This document shows, piece after piece, positions 1-6,682 of a DNA stretch of 10,547 nt; the first letter of the stretch is position 1; each line of letters begins with the position of its first letter. Source of the DNA: an uncultured Clostridia bacterium (GTDB taxonomy: Bacteria > Bacillota > Clostridia > Lachnospirales > Lachnospiraceae); assembly GCA_946623485.1 (NCBI GenBank), contig CAMORF010000042.1:1-10547 (forward strand). The letters are read 5' to 3'. Position numbers and translations under genes: made by a program. The notes below the pieces were generated by a model. The model had not been told where the DNA came from and searched no databases. It saw only the letters and a program-made list of their open reading frames with translations.

Positions 1-1011
1 CTTCACAAGCAGTCCCAGCTTCTCAAGCTCGGCTACAATGGCTTTCCTGGCCTCGTAACGGTCCATACCTGCATACTTGCCGCCGTTTTCATTGATGGTG
101 GCATCATCATTGAGGACATTGATCTCCTCCAGGCCATGGCGTTTACCCACCTCAAAGTCGTTGGGATCATGGGCCGGCGTGATCTTCACACAGCCGGTTC
201 CGAAGGCTTTGTCCACATGCTGGTCTACAATCACCGGAATCTCACGGTCTGTCAGCGGAAGCTTCAGCATCTTTCCGACCAGATCCGCGTACCGCTCGTC
301 ATCCGCCGCGACGGCGACTGCCGTATCGCCAAGCATGGTTTCGGGACGGGTGGTCGCGATCTCTACAAACCGTCCCTCCTCTCCGACGATCGGATAAAGG
401 ATATGCCAGAAGGATCCGTTCTGGTCTTCATGCTCCACCTCGGCGTCGGACAGGGATGTCTGGCATTTGGGGCACCAGTTGATGATCCTGCTGCCCTTAT
501 AGATCCAGCCTTTTTCATACAGCTTGCAGAACACGGTTTCAACCGCCCTGGAGCAGCCTTCATCCATCGTGAAGCGCTCCCGCTCCCAGTCGGCGGAGGA
601 ACCAAGCTTGCGAAGCTGCGTCATGATCCGGCTGCCATACTCATGTTTCCAATCCCAGCAGTATTCCAGGAACTTCTCCCTGCCGATCTCATGCTTGTCG
701 ATCCCCTTGTCCTTGAGCATGTTCGTTACACGCACCTCGGTCGCGATGGCCGCATGGTCGGTCCCGGGCTGCCACAGCGCCTCATATCCCTGCATCCGCT
801 TCCACCGGATCAGGATGTCCTGAAGCGTATTGTCCAGCGCATGTCCCATGTGCAGCTGCCCGGTAACGTTTGGCGGGGGCATAACGATCGTGAATGGTTT
901 TTTATCCGGGTTCACCTTCGCGTGGAAATACCCGTTCTGCTCCCAGCTTTGATAGATCCGGTCCTCCATCTGAGCCGGATCATAAGTCTTGGCAAGTTCC
1001 TTCTTTCTCAT
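1..1011 (-). CDS. valS: Valine--tRNA ligase (ValRS), N-terminal 337 residues, cut by window edge
   Basis: Class I aminoacyl-tRNA synthetase that activates valine with ATP and charges tRNA-Val in the cytoplasm. The visible part has the family's N-terminus and the nucleotide-binding signature [13 protein letters not shown] at residues 45-57 (the HIGH motif reads HMGH). Next come [10 protein letters not shown], typical of ValRS, and the start of the CP1 editing domain: [14 protein letters not shown], then [19 protein letters not shown]. The editing domain hydrolyses mischarged Thr-tRNA-Val. The KMSKS loop and anticodon-binding domain lie outside the window. The ATG at 1009-1011 is preceded by AGGAG at an 8-base distance, and the frame is open to base 1. 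It follows ysxC in the same direction after 325 bases with no recognisable T-box. The identification is very secure; only the 3' extent is unknown. Confidence 0.97.
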   Translation of the reverse strand, partial: MRKKELAKTYDPAQMEDRIYQSWEQNGYFHAKVNPDKKPFTIVMPPPNVTGQLHMGHALDNTLQDILIRWKRMQGYEALWQPGTDHAAIATEVRVTNMLKDKGIDKHEIGREKFLEYCWDWKHEYGSRIMTQLRKLGSSADWERERFTMDEGCSRAVETVFCKLYEKGWIYKGSRIINWCPKCQTSLSDAEVEHEDQNGSFWHILYPIVGEEGRFVEIATTRPETMLGDTAVAVAADDERYADLVGKMLKLPLTDREIPVIVDQHVDKAFGTGCVKITPAHDPNDFEVGKRHGLEEINVLNDDATINENGGKYAGMDRYEARKAIVAELEKLGLLVK

Positions 1012-1336
1012 CCCATCTACTCCTGTAACACAAACGGGCGGCTCCCGGATCTGATTCCGAAAATGCGCCCGTACCGTTTTTTCTATTCATATCCCGGTTT
1101 CTGCATTCTCTGCTGTCGTTTTTACACTGCAGGGCAGTCCGGCATATGGCTCCCTACCCTGTATTCTTGCCTGGTCAATGTCACTTTCCTGACTGCCCAC
1201 CCGGAGAGCGCAACAACCGATCGCTGATCACGAGCCGGGCGGCTATCATTCGGGTGCATCGCCGATTGAGGACATCGCAGTTATGCGGCTTTTCGGACAA
1301 GTAAAATGGCAAGCTAATTGGAAAGCGTCACACCAA
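1012..1336 (-). other. Non-coding leader between ysxC and valS
   Basis: These 325 bases hold no credible gene. In the direction of valS transcription I see an 8-bp inverted repeat, GGGCAGTC/GACTGCCC (1191-1198 with 1132-1139), enclosing 51 bases. A second stem-loop lies close to the valS ribosome binding site (1034-1072, listed separately). No convincing -35/-10 pair stands out, and no terminator with a U-run follows the ysxC stop. valS may therefore be transcribed with ysxC or from a weak promoter inside this stretch. The conserved T-box core (GGGUGGNACCGCG) common before valS genes of Clostridia is not present on the minus strand. Confidence 0.5.
1034..1072 (-). promoter_or_regulatory. Stem-loop just upstream of valS RBS (possible attenuator)
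   Basis: The arms ACGGGCG and CGCCCGT form a 7-bp stem, with a 4-bp inner stem (TCCG/CGGA) in the loop. In the valS direction the 3' arm runs into TTTGTGTT, a broken U-run, about 12 bases before the Shine-Dalgarno sequence. A preceding AAACGG (1073-1078 region) could pair with CCGTTT instead, giving mutually exclusive structures. That is suggestive of an attenuator, but no ligand-binding or T-box module is recognisable. In the plus direction the same stem is followed by six T, yet no plus-strand gene ends here. Confidence 0.3.
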
Positions 1337-2107
1337 TCACATCAGGCGCAGGATCTGCGCGCAGACCGCTTCCCTTCCGCTCCCGTCAAGCGCGGAAAAC
1401 GGCAGGAGAATGCTCCCCTTCGGAGTGTTCAGCGCCTGCCGGATGACCTTCAGCTGTCCGGATACCTTGCTGCGCTTGATCTTGTCAGCCTTTGTCGCAA
1501 TCAGCACGGGGGTGTGGCCGCTTTTGAGGATCCAGTCATACATCTGCCGGTCATTCGCGTTTGGCTCATGCCGGATATCCATCAGCAAAAAGACAGCCCG
1601 CAGGTTCCTCTCATCCCGGAGGTAGCGTTCAATCATCTTTCCCCAGCGCTGCTTCTCTGCCACCGACACATTTGCGTAGCCATATCCCGGAAGGTCAACC
1701 AGGTGAAACCTGACCGGCACTTCCTCCACGTAGCCCCTGGCAGCCTTTGCAGGAACCAGTTCTGCACCTTGGCCGCTGTCTCCCGCTGCCGCATCCTTCC
1801 TCGCACCTTGGTCGTTGTCTCCCGCTGCCGTATCCGGCCGCGCGGCAAGATCTCCCGCTTCCCCGTCCGGATCCTGCATCATTGCCTCCCGGGGCGCCAG
1901 GGCATCCACCTCATAGAAGTTAATCGTCCTTGTCTTCCCGGGCGTCTCCCCGACCCTGGCCAGGCGCTTTCTCTGCATCAGGGAATTGATCAGGGAGGAT
2001 TTCCCCACATTGGACCTGCCGGCAAATGCGATTTCGGGCAGCATAGGCTGGGGCAAGGTGCTGGTATATCCGCAAACCGTCTTCAATTCAGCGCTGCGTA
2101 TCTTCAT
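1337..2107 (-). CDS. ysxC: Ribosome biogenesis GTPase YsxC/EngB with ~60-residue insertion
   Basis: Essential TrmE-Era-like GTPase of the EngB family that acts in 50S subunit assembly. All motifs are visible: G1 GRSNVGKS (residues 30-37), the G2 region GKTRTINFY (57-65), G3 DLPGYG (138-143), G4 TKADK (205-209) and G5 SAL (238-240). At 256 residues it is well above the usual 195-210. The excess is a low-complexity stretch of about residues 69-128, rich in Ala, Gly, Asp and Gln, between the G2 strand and G3. It contains two copies of a 13-residue repeat (DTAAGDNDQGARK and DAAAGDSGQGAEL). The insertion is in frame and all motifs survive, so the protein is probably functional. The start is the ATG at 2105-2107, which matches the family N-terminus; AGGTGG precedes it at moderate distance. 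It sits 93 bases after clpX, the conserved neighbourhood. Confidence 0.95.
   Translation of the reverse strand: MKIRSAELKTVCGYTSTLPQPMLPEIAFAGRSNVGKSSLINSLMQRKRLARVGETPGKTRTINFYEVDALAPREAMMQDPDGEAGDLAARPDTAAGDNDQGARKDAAAGDSGQGAELVPAKAARGYVEEVPVRFHLVDLPGYGYANVSVAEKQRWGKMIERYLRDERNLRAVFLLMDIRHEPNANDRQMYDWILKSGHTPVLIATKADKIKRSKVSGQLKVIRQALNTPKGSILLPFSALDGSGREAVCAQILRLM
1764..1835. repeat. 39-bp-period tandem repeat inside ysxC
   Basis: The segments 1764-1796 and 1803-1835 match at 30 of 33 positions, with three C/T differences, at a period of 39 bp (13 codons). The repeat encodes the duplicated Ala/Gly/Asp block in the extra segment of YsxC. The frame-preserving length and three transitions indicate a duplication that has begun to drift. 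Confidence 0.9.
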
Positions 2108-2153
2108 TTTCCTGCCACCTGTTCTCCTGCCGCATTCTGCCGCCTGCCACTTC

Positions 2154-2211
2154 CCGTTTCCTCAGGCTGTTTTTTCCGGCCGTCTCCCCGGGCCGTTTCC
2201 TCAGGCTGTTT
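2154..2211. repeat. 19-bp direct repeat at the clpX stop, 39 bp apart
   Basis: The 19-bp sequence CCGTTTCCTCAGGCTGTTT occurs identically at 2154-2172 and 2193-2211. On the minus strand the copy nearer clpX holds the last codons and the TGA of clpX. The second copy lies in the clpX-ysxC gap and repeats ACA GCC TGA GGA AAC in the same frame. It looks like a 39-bp tandem duplication of the clpX end whose inner part has diverged. Confidence 0.85.
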
Positions 2212-3511
2212 CCTCAAGGCTCTTTTTCTTCCGGCCCTTGCGGGGCGGATCCTCCTGAGGCTTTCCGTTCTCCGCATAGATCAGTGTCGGAGCCTGCTCC
2301 TTGTCAATCGCTGCCTTGGTCATGACACAGCCGGTTACACCCTTCATGCTCGGAATCTCAAACATCACATCCAGCATCGCATTTTCGATAATGGATCTCA
2401 GGCCCCTGGCGCCAATCTTACGTTCAATCGTCTTGTCCGCAATCTCAGCGACCGCATCCTGCTCAAAGGTAAGGTTCACGCCGTCCAGCTCAAACAGCTT
2501 CTGGTACTGACGGATAATTGCATTCTTTGGTTCGGTCAGGATCCGGATCATGGCATCCCGGTCCAGCGCGTTCAGGCTCACCACGATCGGGACACGTCCG
2601 ATGAACTCCGGAATCAGCCCGAAGCGGATGAGGTCCTGGGGCAGCACATTCTTCAGAAGCTCTCCGATATTCTCTTCCCGCTTCTGTGTGATCGTTGCCA
2701 AAAATCCCATGGACTTCGTATCCATCCTGCTTTCGATAATCTTATCCAGCCCCTCAAAGGCACCGCCGCAGATAAACAGAATGTTGGTCGTATCGATCTG
2801 GATCAATTCCTGATGCGGATGCTTCCTGCCGCCCTGGGGCGGAACCGAGGCGACGGTTCCCTCGATGATCTTCAGGAGCGCCTGCTGCACGCCCTCGCCG
2901 GAAACATCCCTGGTAATCGAAACATTCTCACTCTTCCGGGTGATCTTATCGATCTCATCGATATAGATGATCCCCCGCTGCGCCTTGTCAATATCATAAT
3001 CAGCCGCCTGGATCAATTTCAGAAGGATGTTCTCCACATCCTCACCGACATAGCCGGCTTCCGTGAGAGAAGTCGCGTCCGCGATCGCGAACGGAACATT
3101 CAGCATCTTCGCAAGCGTCTGAGCCAGGTAGGTCTTTCCGGATCCCGTCGGCCCCAGCATCAGGATATTGCTTTTCTGGAGCTCCACCGGATTCCCTGTG
3201 GATGAGGCATTGGAAAGAACCCTCTTATAATGGTTATAGACCGCAACGGAGAGCGTCTTTTTTGCCTCCTCCTGGCCAATCACATACTCATCCAGGAATG
3301 CCTTAATCTCCTTTGGCGTCCGCAGGTTGATCTCACTCTGCACAACGTCCCTGTCATCATCTGCCAGCTCATCTTCCAGGATCTCAGCGCATACATCAAT
3401 GCATTCATCACAGATGTACACTCCGCCCGGACCCGCGATCAGCTTACGCACCTGGTCCTCGGTCTTATTGCAAAATGAGCACCTGATCTTATCAAAATTC
3501 TTTCCTGCCAT
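2201..3511 (-). CDS. clpX: ATP-dependent Clp protease ATP-binding subunit ClpX
   Basis: Hexameric AAA+ unfoldase that recognises tagged or native substrates and threads them into ClpP. Of 436 residues, the N-terminal zinc-binding domain shows CxxC pairs at C11/C14 and C34/C37. The AAA module has Walker A GPTGSGKT (120-127), pore loop GYVG (153-156), Walker B IIYIDE (181-186), the RKH loop (229-231), the ClpP-docking IGF-type loop as MGF (268-270), arginine finger R306 in FIGRVP and sensor-2 GARG (367-370). The start at 3511 begins MAGKNF, matches the family and has AAGGGG 5 bases upstream. That ribosome binding site overlaps the clpP stop, and the gap is only 8 bases, so the two genes are co-transcribed and probably translationally coupled. 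An upstream in-frame ATG at 3583 lies inside clpP and is not favoured. The C-terminal tail is basic and short. Confidence 0.98.
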   Translation of the reverse strand: MAGKNFDKIRCSFCNKTEDQVRKLIAGPGGVYICDECIDVCAEILEDELADDDRDVVQSEINLRTPKEIKAFLDEYVIGQEEAKKTLSVAVYNHYKRVLSNASSTGNPVELQKSNILMLGPTGSGKTYLAQTLAKMLNVPFAIADATSLTEAGYVGEDVENILLKLIQAADYDIDKAQRGIIYIDEIDKITRKSENVSITRDVSGEGVQQALLKIIEGTVASVPPQGGRKHPHQELIQIDTTNILFICGGAFEGLDKIIESRMDTKSMGFLATITQKREENIGELLKNVLPQDLIRFGLIPEFIGRVPIVVSLNALDRDAMIRILTEPKNAIIRQYQKLFELDGVNLTFEQDAVAEIADKTIERKIGARGLRSIIENAMLDVMFEIPSMKGVTGCVMTKAAIDKEQAPTLIYAENGKPQEDPPRKGRKKKSLEETA

Positions 3512-3519
3512 CTTTCCCC

Positions 3520-4101
3520 TTACCTTGAAGTAACGACCTGGTCGATCAGGCCGTACGCCTTTGCCTCCTCGGCGCTCATCCAATGATCACGCTCTGTATC
3601 ACGCTCGATCACCTCGATCGGCTGTCCGCTGTTCTCCGCCAGGTACTGATTGAGGCGCTTCCTGGTCTCAATAATCTGTTCCGCCTGGATCTTGATGTCG
3701 CTTGCCTGCCCTTGCGCGCCGCCGGACGGCTGGTGAATCATGACCTGGGCATTCGGGAGGGCATAACGCTTTCCCTTCGTCCCTCCTGCGAGGAGAAATG
3801 CGCCCATGCTTGCGGCCATGCCGATGCAGGTTGTGGAAACATCGCACTTAATGTAACGCATGGTATCAAAGATCGCCCATCCGGCAGACACCGACCCGCC
3901 CGGGCTGTTGATATACAGATGGATATCCTTATTCGGATCTTCAGACTCCAAAAACAGAAGTTCCGCGACAATGATGTTTGCCGAAACATCCGTGACTTCC
4001 TCTCCCAGGAAGATGATCCTGTCCTTCAGAAGCCTGGAATAGATATCATAAGACCTCTCACCGCGCGAGGTCTGTTCAATCACATATGGAATTAATGCCA
4101 T
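3520..4101 (-). CDS. clpP: ATP-dependent Clp protease proteolytic subunit ClpP
   Basis: Serine peptidase that forms the double-heptamer chamber used by ClpX and other Clp ATPases for protein turnover and stress responses. It has 193 residues, the normal length. The catalytic triad is visible as S98 in GMAASMGA, H123 in MIHQPSGG and D172 in ERDTERDHW. The start MALIPYV at 4101 matches the mature family N-terminus and is preceded by AAAGGA at about 9 bases. It follows tig after 124 bases that carry a probable promoter, an inverted repeat and a short direct repeat, and it leads directly into clpX. Nothing is unusual within the protein. Confidence 0.98.
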   Translation of the reverse strand: MALIPYVIEQTSRGERSYDIYSRLLKDRIIFLGEEVTDVSANIIVAELLFLESEDPNKDIHLYINSPGGSVSAGWAIFDTMRYIKCDVSTTCIGMAASMGAFLLAGGTKGKRYALPNAQVMIHQPSGGAQGQASDIKIQAEQIIETRKRLNQYLAENSGQPIEVIERDTERDHWMSAEEAKAYGLIDQVVTSR

Positions 4102-4115
4102 CTCTGACAGTCCTT

Positions 4116-4143
4116 TCTTACATATGATTATCTTACATATGAT
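4116..4143. repeat. 13-bp direct repeat in clpP leader
   Basis: TCTTACATATGAT occurs at 4116-4128 and again at 4131-4143, identical and with a 15-bp period. On the minus strand the upstream copy contains the proposed -10 (TAAGAT) of clpP, and the downstream copy lies just before the ribosome binding site. It could be a regulator site or a slippage duplication; it does not match CtsR or CIRCE consensus sequences. Confidence 0.75.
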
Positions 4144-4157
4144 GATGGAAGCGTCAA
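4130..4157 (-). promoter_or_regulatory. Probable σA promoter of clpP-clpX
   Basis: On the minus strand TTGACG (4157-4152) is followed after 16 bases by TAAGAT (4135-4130), five of six and four of six consensus matches. Transcription would start near 4123, giving a leader of about 22 bases before the clpP ATG. The -35 lies in the right half of the inverted repeat at 4147-4177. Confidence 0.55.
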
Positions 4158-4177
4158 AAACACCTTTTGCCGCTTCC
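4147..4177. promoter_or_regulatory. Interrupted inverted repeat over the clpP -35
   Basis: On the minus strand GGAAGCG and CGCTTCC enclose CAAAA-GGTGT-TTTTG, giving a 12-bp stem with one mismatch and a 5-base loop. It follows tig by about 50 bases but has no U-run, so a terminator is unlikely. Its overlap with the clpP -35 makes an operator a reasonable reading; the binding factor is unknown. Confidence 0.5.
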
Positions 4178-4225
4178 CTATGATAATTTGCCAGCCAAAT
4201 GATTCAGCTGTATACAACGTTTTGC

Positions 4226-5563
4226 TCAGTTCTCTTCCGGAGTTTCTTCAACGTCAACCGTTTCTTCCTCCGGCTTGTCAACCTCAACCGCGCTGTCAGC
4301 GATGACCTTCACAGCCTCCTGGACCGCCAGATCCTGTTTCATCTGTTTTCTGGACTCCTCGCCCATCAGATCATACAGCTTCTCCTTCTCCATCCGGTAG
4401 GACTCCGCCATCTTGCCGATCTCCTCATCCATCTTCTCATCAGAGATCTCGATGTTCTCAGCTTTGACGACTTCCTCCAGCACCAGGGTATTCTTGATCC
4501 TCTCAATCGCCTGCGGCTTCATCTGGCTGATCATCGCCTGTGCATTCAGGCCTGTGAGCTTCATATACTGCTCTATGTCCATGCCCTGTGACCTGATCTG
4601 CTGGGCAAACTCATCTACCATCCTGCGTGCCTGCTCTTCAACCATCGCGTCCGGAATATCCATCTGCGCATTCTTCACGGCCGCAAGCACGGCTGCCGTC
4701 TCATTCTGAGACCGCTTCTCCTTTTCCTTCCGCTCACGGATCTTCGCCTCTACGTCGGCCTTATACTCCTCTACCGTATCAAATTCAGAAACATCCTGAA
4801 CAAAGTCCTCATTGAACTCCGGCACCTGATGTTCGGAAATGCTGTTGACCTTGCACTTGAATACAGCCGGCTTTCCCTTCAGGTTCTCCGCATGATAATC
4901 CTCCGGGAAGGTGACATTTACATCGAACGCTTCCCCGATGCTCTTGCCGATGACCTGATCCTCAAAGCCAGGGATAAAGGATCCGGAGCCGATCGTCAGG
5001 GCATAATCAGAAGCCTTGCCGCCTTCAAAGGGAACGCCATCCACCGAACCGTCAAAATCAAGCTTAATCCTGTCGCCGTTTTGTACTGCGCGGTCGTCCA
5101 CATCGATATCACGGGCGTTCTGCTCGCGCTCACGGTCAATCTCTGCCGTGATCTCCTCCTCAGTCACCGTGATCTCTTTCTTCGGGATCTCGACGCCCTT
5201 ATACTGACCCAGGACGACACCCGGCCTCAGCGCAACAGTCGCAGTATAGATAAACGGCTTTCCTTCCTCGATCTGGGTGACATCAATCTGCGGACGGGAT
5301 ACGATCTGCTCACCGCTCTCCTTCGCAGCATCATCATAGGTTTCCTGAAGGATGATGTTCGCCGCTTCCTCGAAGAATACACCTGCCCCGTACATCTTCT
5401 GGATCATCTTGCGGGGAGCCTTCCCCTTTCTGAATCCGGGAAGGGTAATTCTGTTCTTCTGCTTCTGATAAGCCTTCTCGATCGCCTCGACAAAACGCTC
5501 AGCCGGTATCTCGATCGTAAGAACTGCCATATTATTATCTTTCTTTTCAACCGTTACGCTCAT
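4226..5563 (-). CDS. tig: Trigger factor, ribosome-associated chaperone
   Basis: Chaperone and peptidyl-prolyl isomerase that docks at the ribosome exit tunnel and shields nascent chains. It has 445 residues, typical length. The N-terminal ribosome-binding domain carries the signature GFRKGKAP (43-50). An FKBP-type domain spans roughly residues 158-243 (NGDRIKLDFDG, FIPGFEDQVIG, VTFPEDYHAENLKGK). The rest is the charged helical arm and C-terminal substrate cradle, ending in an acidic Glu/Val/Pro tail. The ATG at 5561-5563 has AAGGAG about 8 bases upstream. A good promoter overlaps the end of the DJ-1 gene ahead of it. tig before clpP-clpX is the standard Firmicutes order and links folding of new proteins with their degradation. 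Confidence 0.97.
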   Translation of the reverse strand: MSVTVEKKDNNMAVLTIEIPAERFVEAIEKAYQKQKNRITLPGFRKGKAPRKMIQKMYGAGVFFEEAANIILQETYDDAAKESGEQIVSRPQIDVTQIEEGKPFIYTATVALRPGVVLGQYKGVEIPKKEITVTEEEITAEIDREREQNARDIDVDDRAVQNGDRIKLDFDGSVDGVPFEGGKASDYALTIGSGSFIPGFEDQVIGKSIGEAFDVNVTFPEDYHAENLKGKPAVFKCKVNSISEHQVPEFNEDFVQDVSEFDTVEEYKADVEAKIRERKEKEKRSQNETAAVLAAVKNAQMDIPDAMVEEQARRMVDEFAQQIRSQGMDIEQYMKLTGLNAQAMISQMKPQAIERIKNTLVLEEVVKAENIEISDEKMDEEIGKMAESYRMEKEKLYDLMGEESRKQMKQDLAVQEAVKVIADSAVEVDKPEEETVDVEETPEEN

Positions 5564-5612
5564 GAAATCTTGCTCCTTATATTGGATATTTTCAGTTTAC
5601 AACCGTCAAAAC

Positions 5613-5641
5613 AGTATATCACAGGGATATGTTGAATACAA
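5613..5641 (-). promoter_or_regulatory. Extended -10 promoter of tig
   Basis: On the minus strand TTGTAT (5641-5636), a 17-base spacer and TATACT (5618-5613), preceded by TG one base upstream, form an extended -10 promoter. The TG-A of that element (5621-5619) is exactly the TGA stop codon of the DJ-1 gene. Transcription would start near 5606, leaving a 43-base tig leader with an AAGGAG site. Confidence 0.65.
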
Positions 5642-6176
5642 TTGAGTTTTTCATCTTTTCAGCTGCATCCCGGCCTGCAAGCAGTTCGATGATCTTCAGG
5701 GCGAACGGGATCGCGGTTCCAAGTCCACGGCTTGTCACAAACTGCCCCGAAACCTCAACTTCCTTCTGAGTCGTGACAGCCCCTGTCAGATATTCCTCAA
5801 TTCCCGGATAGCAGGTTGCCGTATGTCCCTGAAGCAGGCCGGCCGCCCCAAGCACCCTCGGCGCCGCGCAGATCGCGCAGATCAGCGTATCCGTACCGGC
5901 TGCCTGCTTCAGGGCATCTGCCAGGGTCTGGTCCTTCAGCAAATTCAGAGTTCCCGGCATGCCTCCCGGCAAGACCAGAGCTGACGCATCCTTCAGAGAA
6001 ACTTCTTCGATCCTGGCATCCGCCTCAAAGCAGATTCCATGGGAGCCACAGATCCTCAGTTCCCCGCCCACTGCCGTGACTACAACCTCAAATCCCGCCC
6101 TGCGCAGAAGGTCAACCTGCGTCAGGCACTCGATTTCTTCCACACCCTGTGCCGCAAAAACATAGATCTTTCCCAT
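5619..6176 (-). CDS. DJ-1/PfpI family protein (YajL/DJ-1-like)
   Basis: Member of the DJ-1/PfpI superfamily; close relatives act on glyoxal-type damage or as redox-sensing chaperones. At 185 residues it has the single-domain family length. The nucleophile-elbow cysteine is C103 in ICAICAAPRVLG, and the conserved glutamate that contacts it is E16 in GVEEIE. LVLPGGMPG (68-75 region) and the C-terminal TSRGLGTAIPFAL are also characteristic. The start MGKIYVF at 6176 has AAGGAAGG close upstream. The frame is open further up to 6434, but that extension crosses a repeat and lacks family similarity. The gene precedes tig, whose promoter overlaps its stop, so some co-transcription is possible. Biochemical activity cannot be read from the sequence. 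Confidence 0.92.
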   Translation of the reverse strand: MGKIYVFAAQGVEEIECLTQVDLLRRAGFEVVVTAVGGELRICGSHGICFEADARIEEVSLKDASALVLPGGMPGTLNLLKDQTLADALKQAAGTDTLICAICAAPRVLGAAGLLQGHTATCYPGIEEYLTGAVTTQKEVEVSGQFVTSRGLGTAIPFALKIIELLAGRDAAEKMKNSIVFNISL

Positions 6177-6226
6177 ATTTTCCTTCCTTTCTACTCTGCG
6201 TGACCGATCTCTGTACTGCTTTTGCT

Positions 6227-6274
6227 CTGATCCCGGCCTTGATCTTTGCAATGATCCTGGCCCTGATCTTTGCA
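6227..6274. repeat. 24-bp tandem repeat with 12-bp-phased TGATC in DJ-1 leader
   Basis: The blocks 6227-6250 and 6251-6274 agree at 21 of 24 positions. Inside them GATC recurs at 6229, 6241, 6253 and 6265, exactly every 12 bp, with units alternating between a GGCC type and a CTTTGCA type. The repeat lies 51-98 bases upstream of the DJ-1 ATG, in the divergent region shared with the XRE gene. It may be a binding-site array or a slippage product. Confidence 0.85.
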
Positions 6275-6310
6275 CTGAATAAACAATGAATAAAACTGTA
6301 AAAAAATTGT

Positions 6311-6353
6311 TGGAATTCCAGTAGATATTCACCTTTTGTTGTGTTAAGATAAC
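6311..6353 (+). promoter_or_regulatory. Candidate control region of the XRE gene
   Basis: Two palindromes lie upstream of the regulator: TGGAATTCCA, perfect over 10 bp (6311-6320), and GTTA-AGA-TAAC (6343-6353). The second contains TAAGAT (6345-6350), preceded by TG one base upstream, a plausible extended -10 with no good -35. Start would be near 6357. A palindrome over the -10 is a common arrangement for self-repressing XRE regulators, but binding here is inference. No clear promoter for the divergent DJ-1 gene was found. Confidence 0.4.
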
Positions 6354-6414
6354 GTTGTTTAGCATGTTAAAAAGGCGATGGAATGGCGTTGCCTGGAAGG
6401 AGGATTCATTTATT

Positions 6415-6648
6415 ATGACTGAGCAAAGAGTCAACCAGTATAAGCAGCTTGGACTTACAATTGCCTACTATAGGAAGCTGAAAGGCATCACTCAGCAAGC
6501 ACTCGCCGAAGCAGTAAATCTGAGCCGTACTCATATTAGTAACCTGGAAGCGCCGAATATGCCTACTTCTATCTCACTTGAGAAGCTTTTCGATATCGCA
6601 GAGGTTCTGAATGTACCGGTGAAGAACTTCTTTGACTTCCGTGACTGA
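6415..6648 (+). CDS. Small XRE-family HTH transcriptional regulator
   Basis: A 77-residue protein made almost entirely of one Cro/C1-type helix-turn-helix domain. The run from LGLTIAYYRKLKGITQQALA through NLSRTHISNLE (about residues 12-45) gives the classic scaffold, with ITQQALAEAVNLSRTHISNLE as the HTH. LEKLFDIAEVLNVPVKNFF (55-73) is the usual fourth and fifth helix segment. There is no sensor or dimerisation extension, so it probably acts as a simple dimeric repressor. The start at 6415 follows a strong GGAAGGAGG at about 11 bases; the open frame begins upstream at 6355 but lacks such a site. It is the only protein gene on the plus strand, divergent from DJ-1 and convergent with the peptidase gene. 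The target is unknown; self-regulation through upstream palindromes is possible. Confidence 0.9.
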   Translation: MTEQRVNQYKQLGLTIAYYRKLKGITQQALAEAVNLSRTHISNLEAPNMPTSISLEKLFDIAEVLNVPVKNFFDFRD

Positions 6649-6667
6649 TGTTGGATCAGTTCGGCCT

Positions 6668-6676
6668 GTTATACTG
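6668..6676 (+). promoter_or_regulatory. Extended -10 element before candidate RNA
   Basis: TGTTATACT is an extended -10 (TG-N-TATACT) 20 bases after the XRE stop. No good -35 lies at 16-18 bases; TTGGAT is present at 14. The predicted start, about 7 bases downstream, falls at 6683, the first base of a long stem. Confidence 0.4.
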
Positions 6677-6682
6677 GTGTGC

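Noticed and set aside
136..1227. A 363-codon plus-strand open frame opposite valS
   Set aside because: Complement of a certain valS reading frame with no start signal or recognisable motif.
1012..1336. T-box riboswitch before valS
   Set aside because: The invariant T-box core complementary to the tRNA acceptor end was not found on the minus strand.
2171..2197. Terminator after clpX
   Set aside because: A 5-bp CGGCC/GGCCG stem exists, but on the transcribed strand it is followed by A residues, not U.
1283..3205. A 640-codon open frame on the plus strand antisense to ysxC and clpX
   Set aside because: It lies wholly over two certain genes plus their gap, has no ribosome binding site or family similarity, and is Arg/His/Leu/Pro-rich as expected for an antisense shadow.
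3512..3583. Upstream ATG of clpX (24 extra residues)
   Set aside because: Lies inside clpP, lacks family similarity, while MAGKNF has AAGGGG at good spacing.
4102..4225. CtsR or HrcA (CIRCE) operator at clpP
   Set aside because: No tandem GGTCAAA-type heptamers and no TTAGCACTC-N9-GAGTGCTAA; only one partial GTCAAA is present.
6177..6434. N-terminal extension of the DJ-1 protein by 86 residues
   Set aside because: Crosses the tandem repeat and the divergent promoter region, and overlaps the XRE start; family alignment and AAGGAAGG support the start at 6176.
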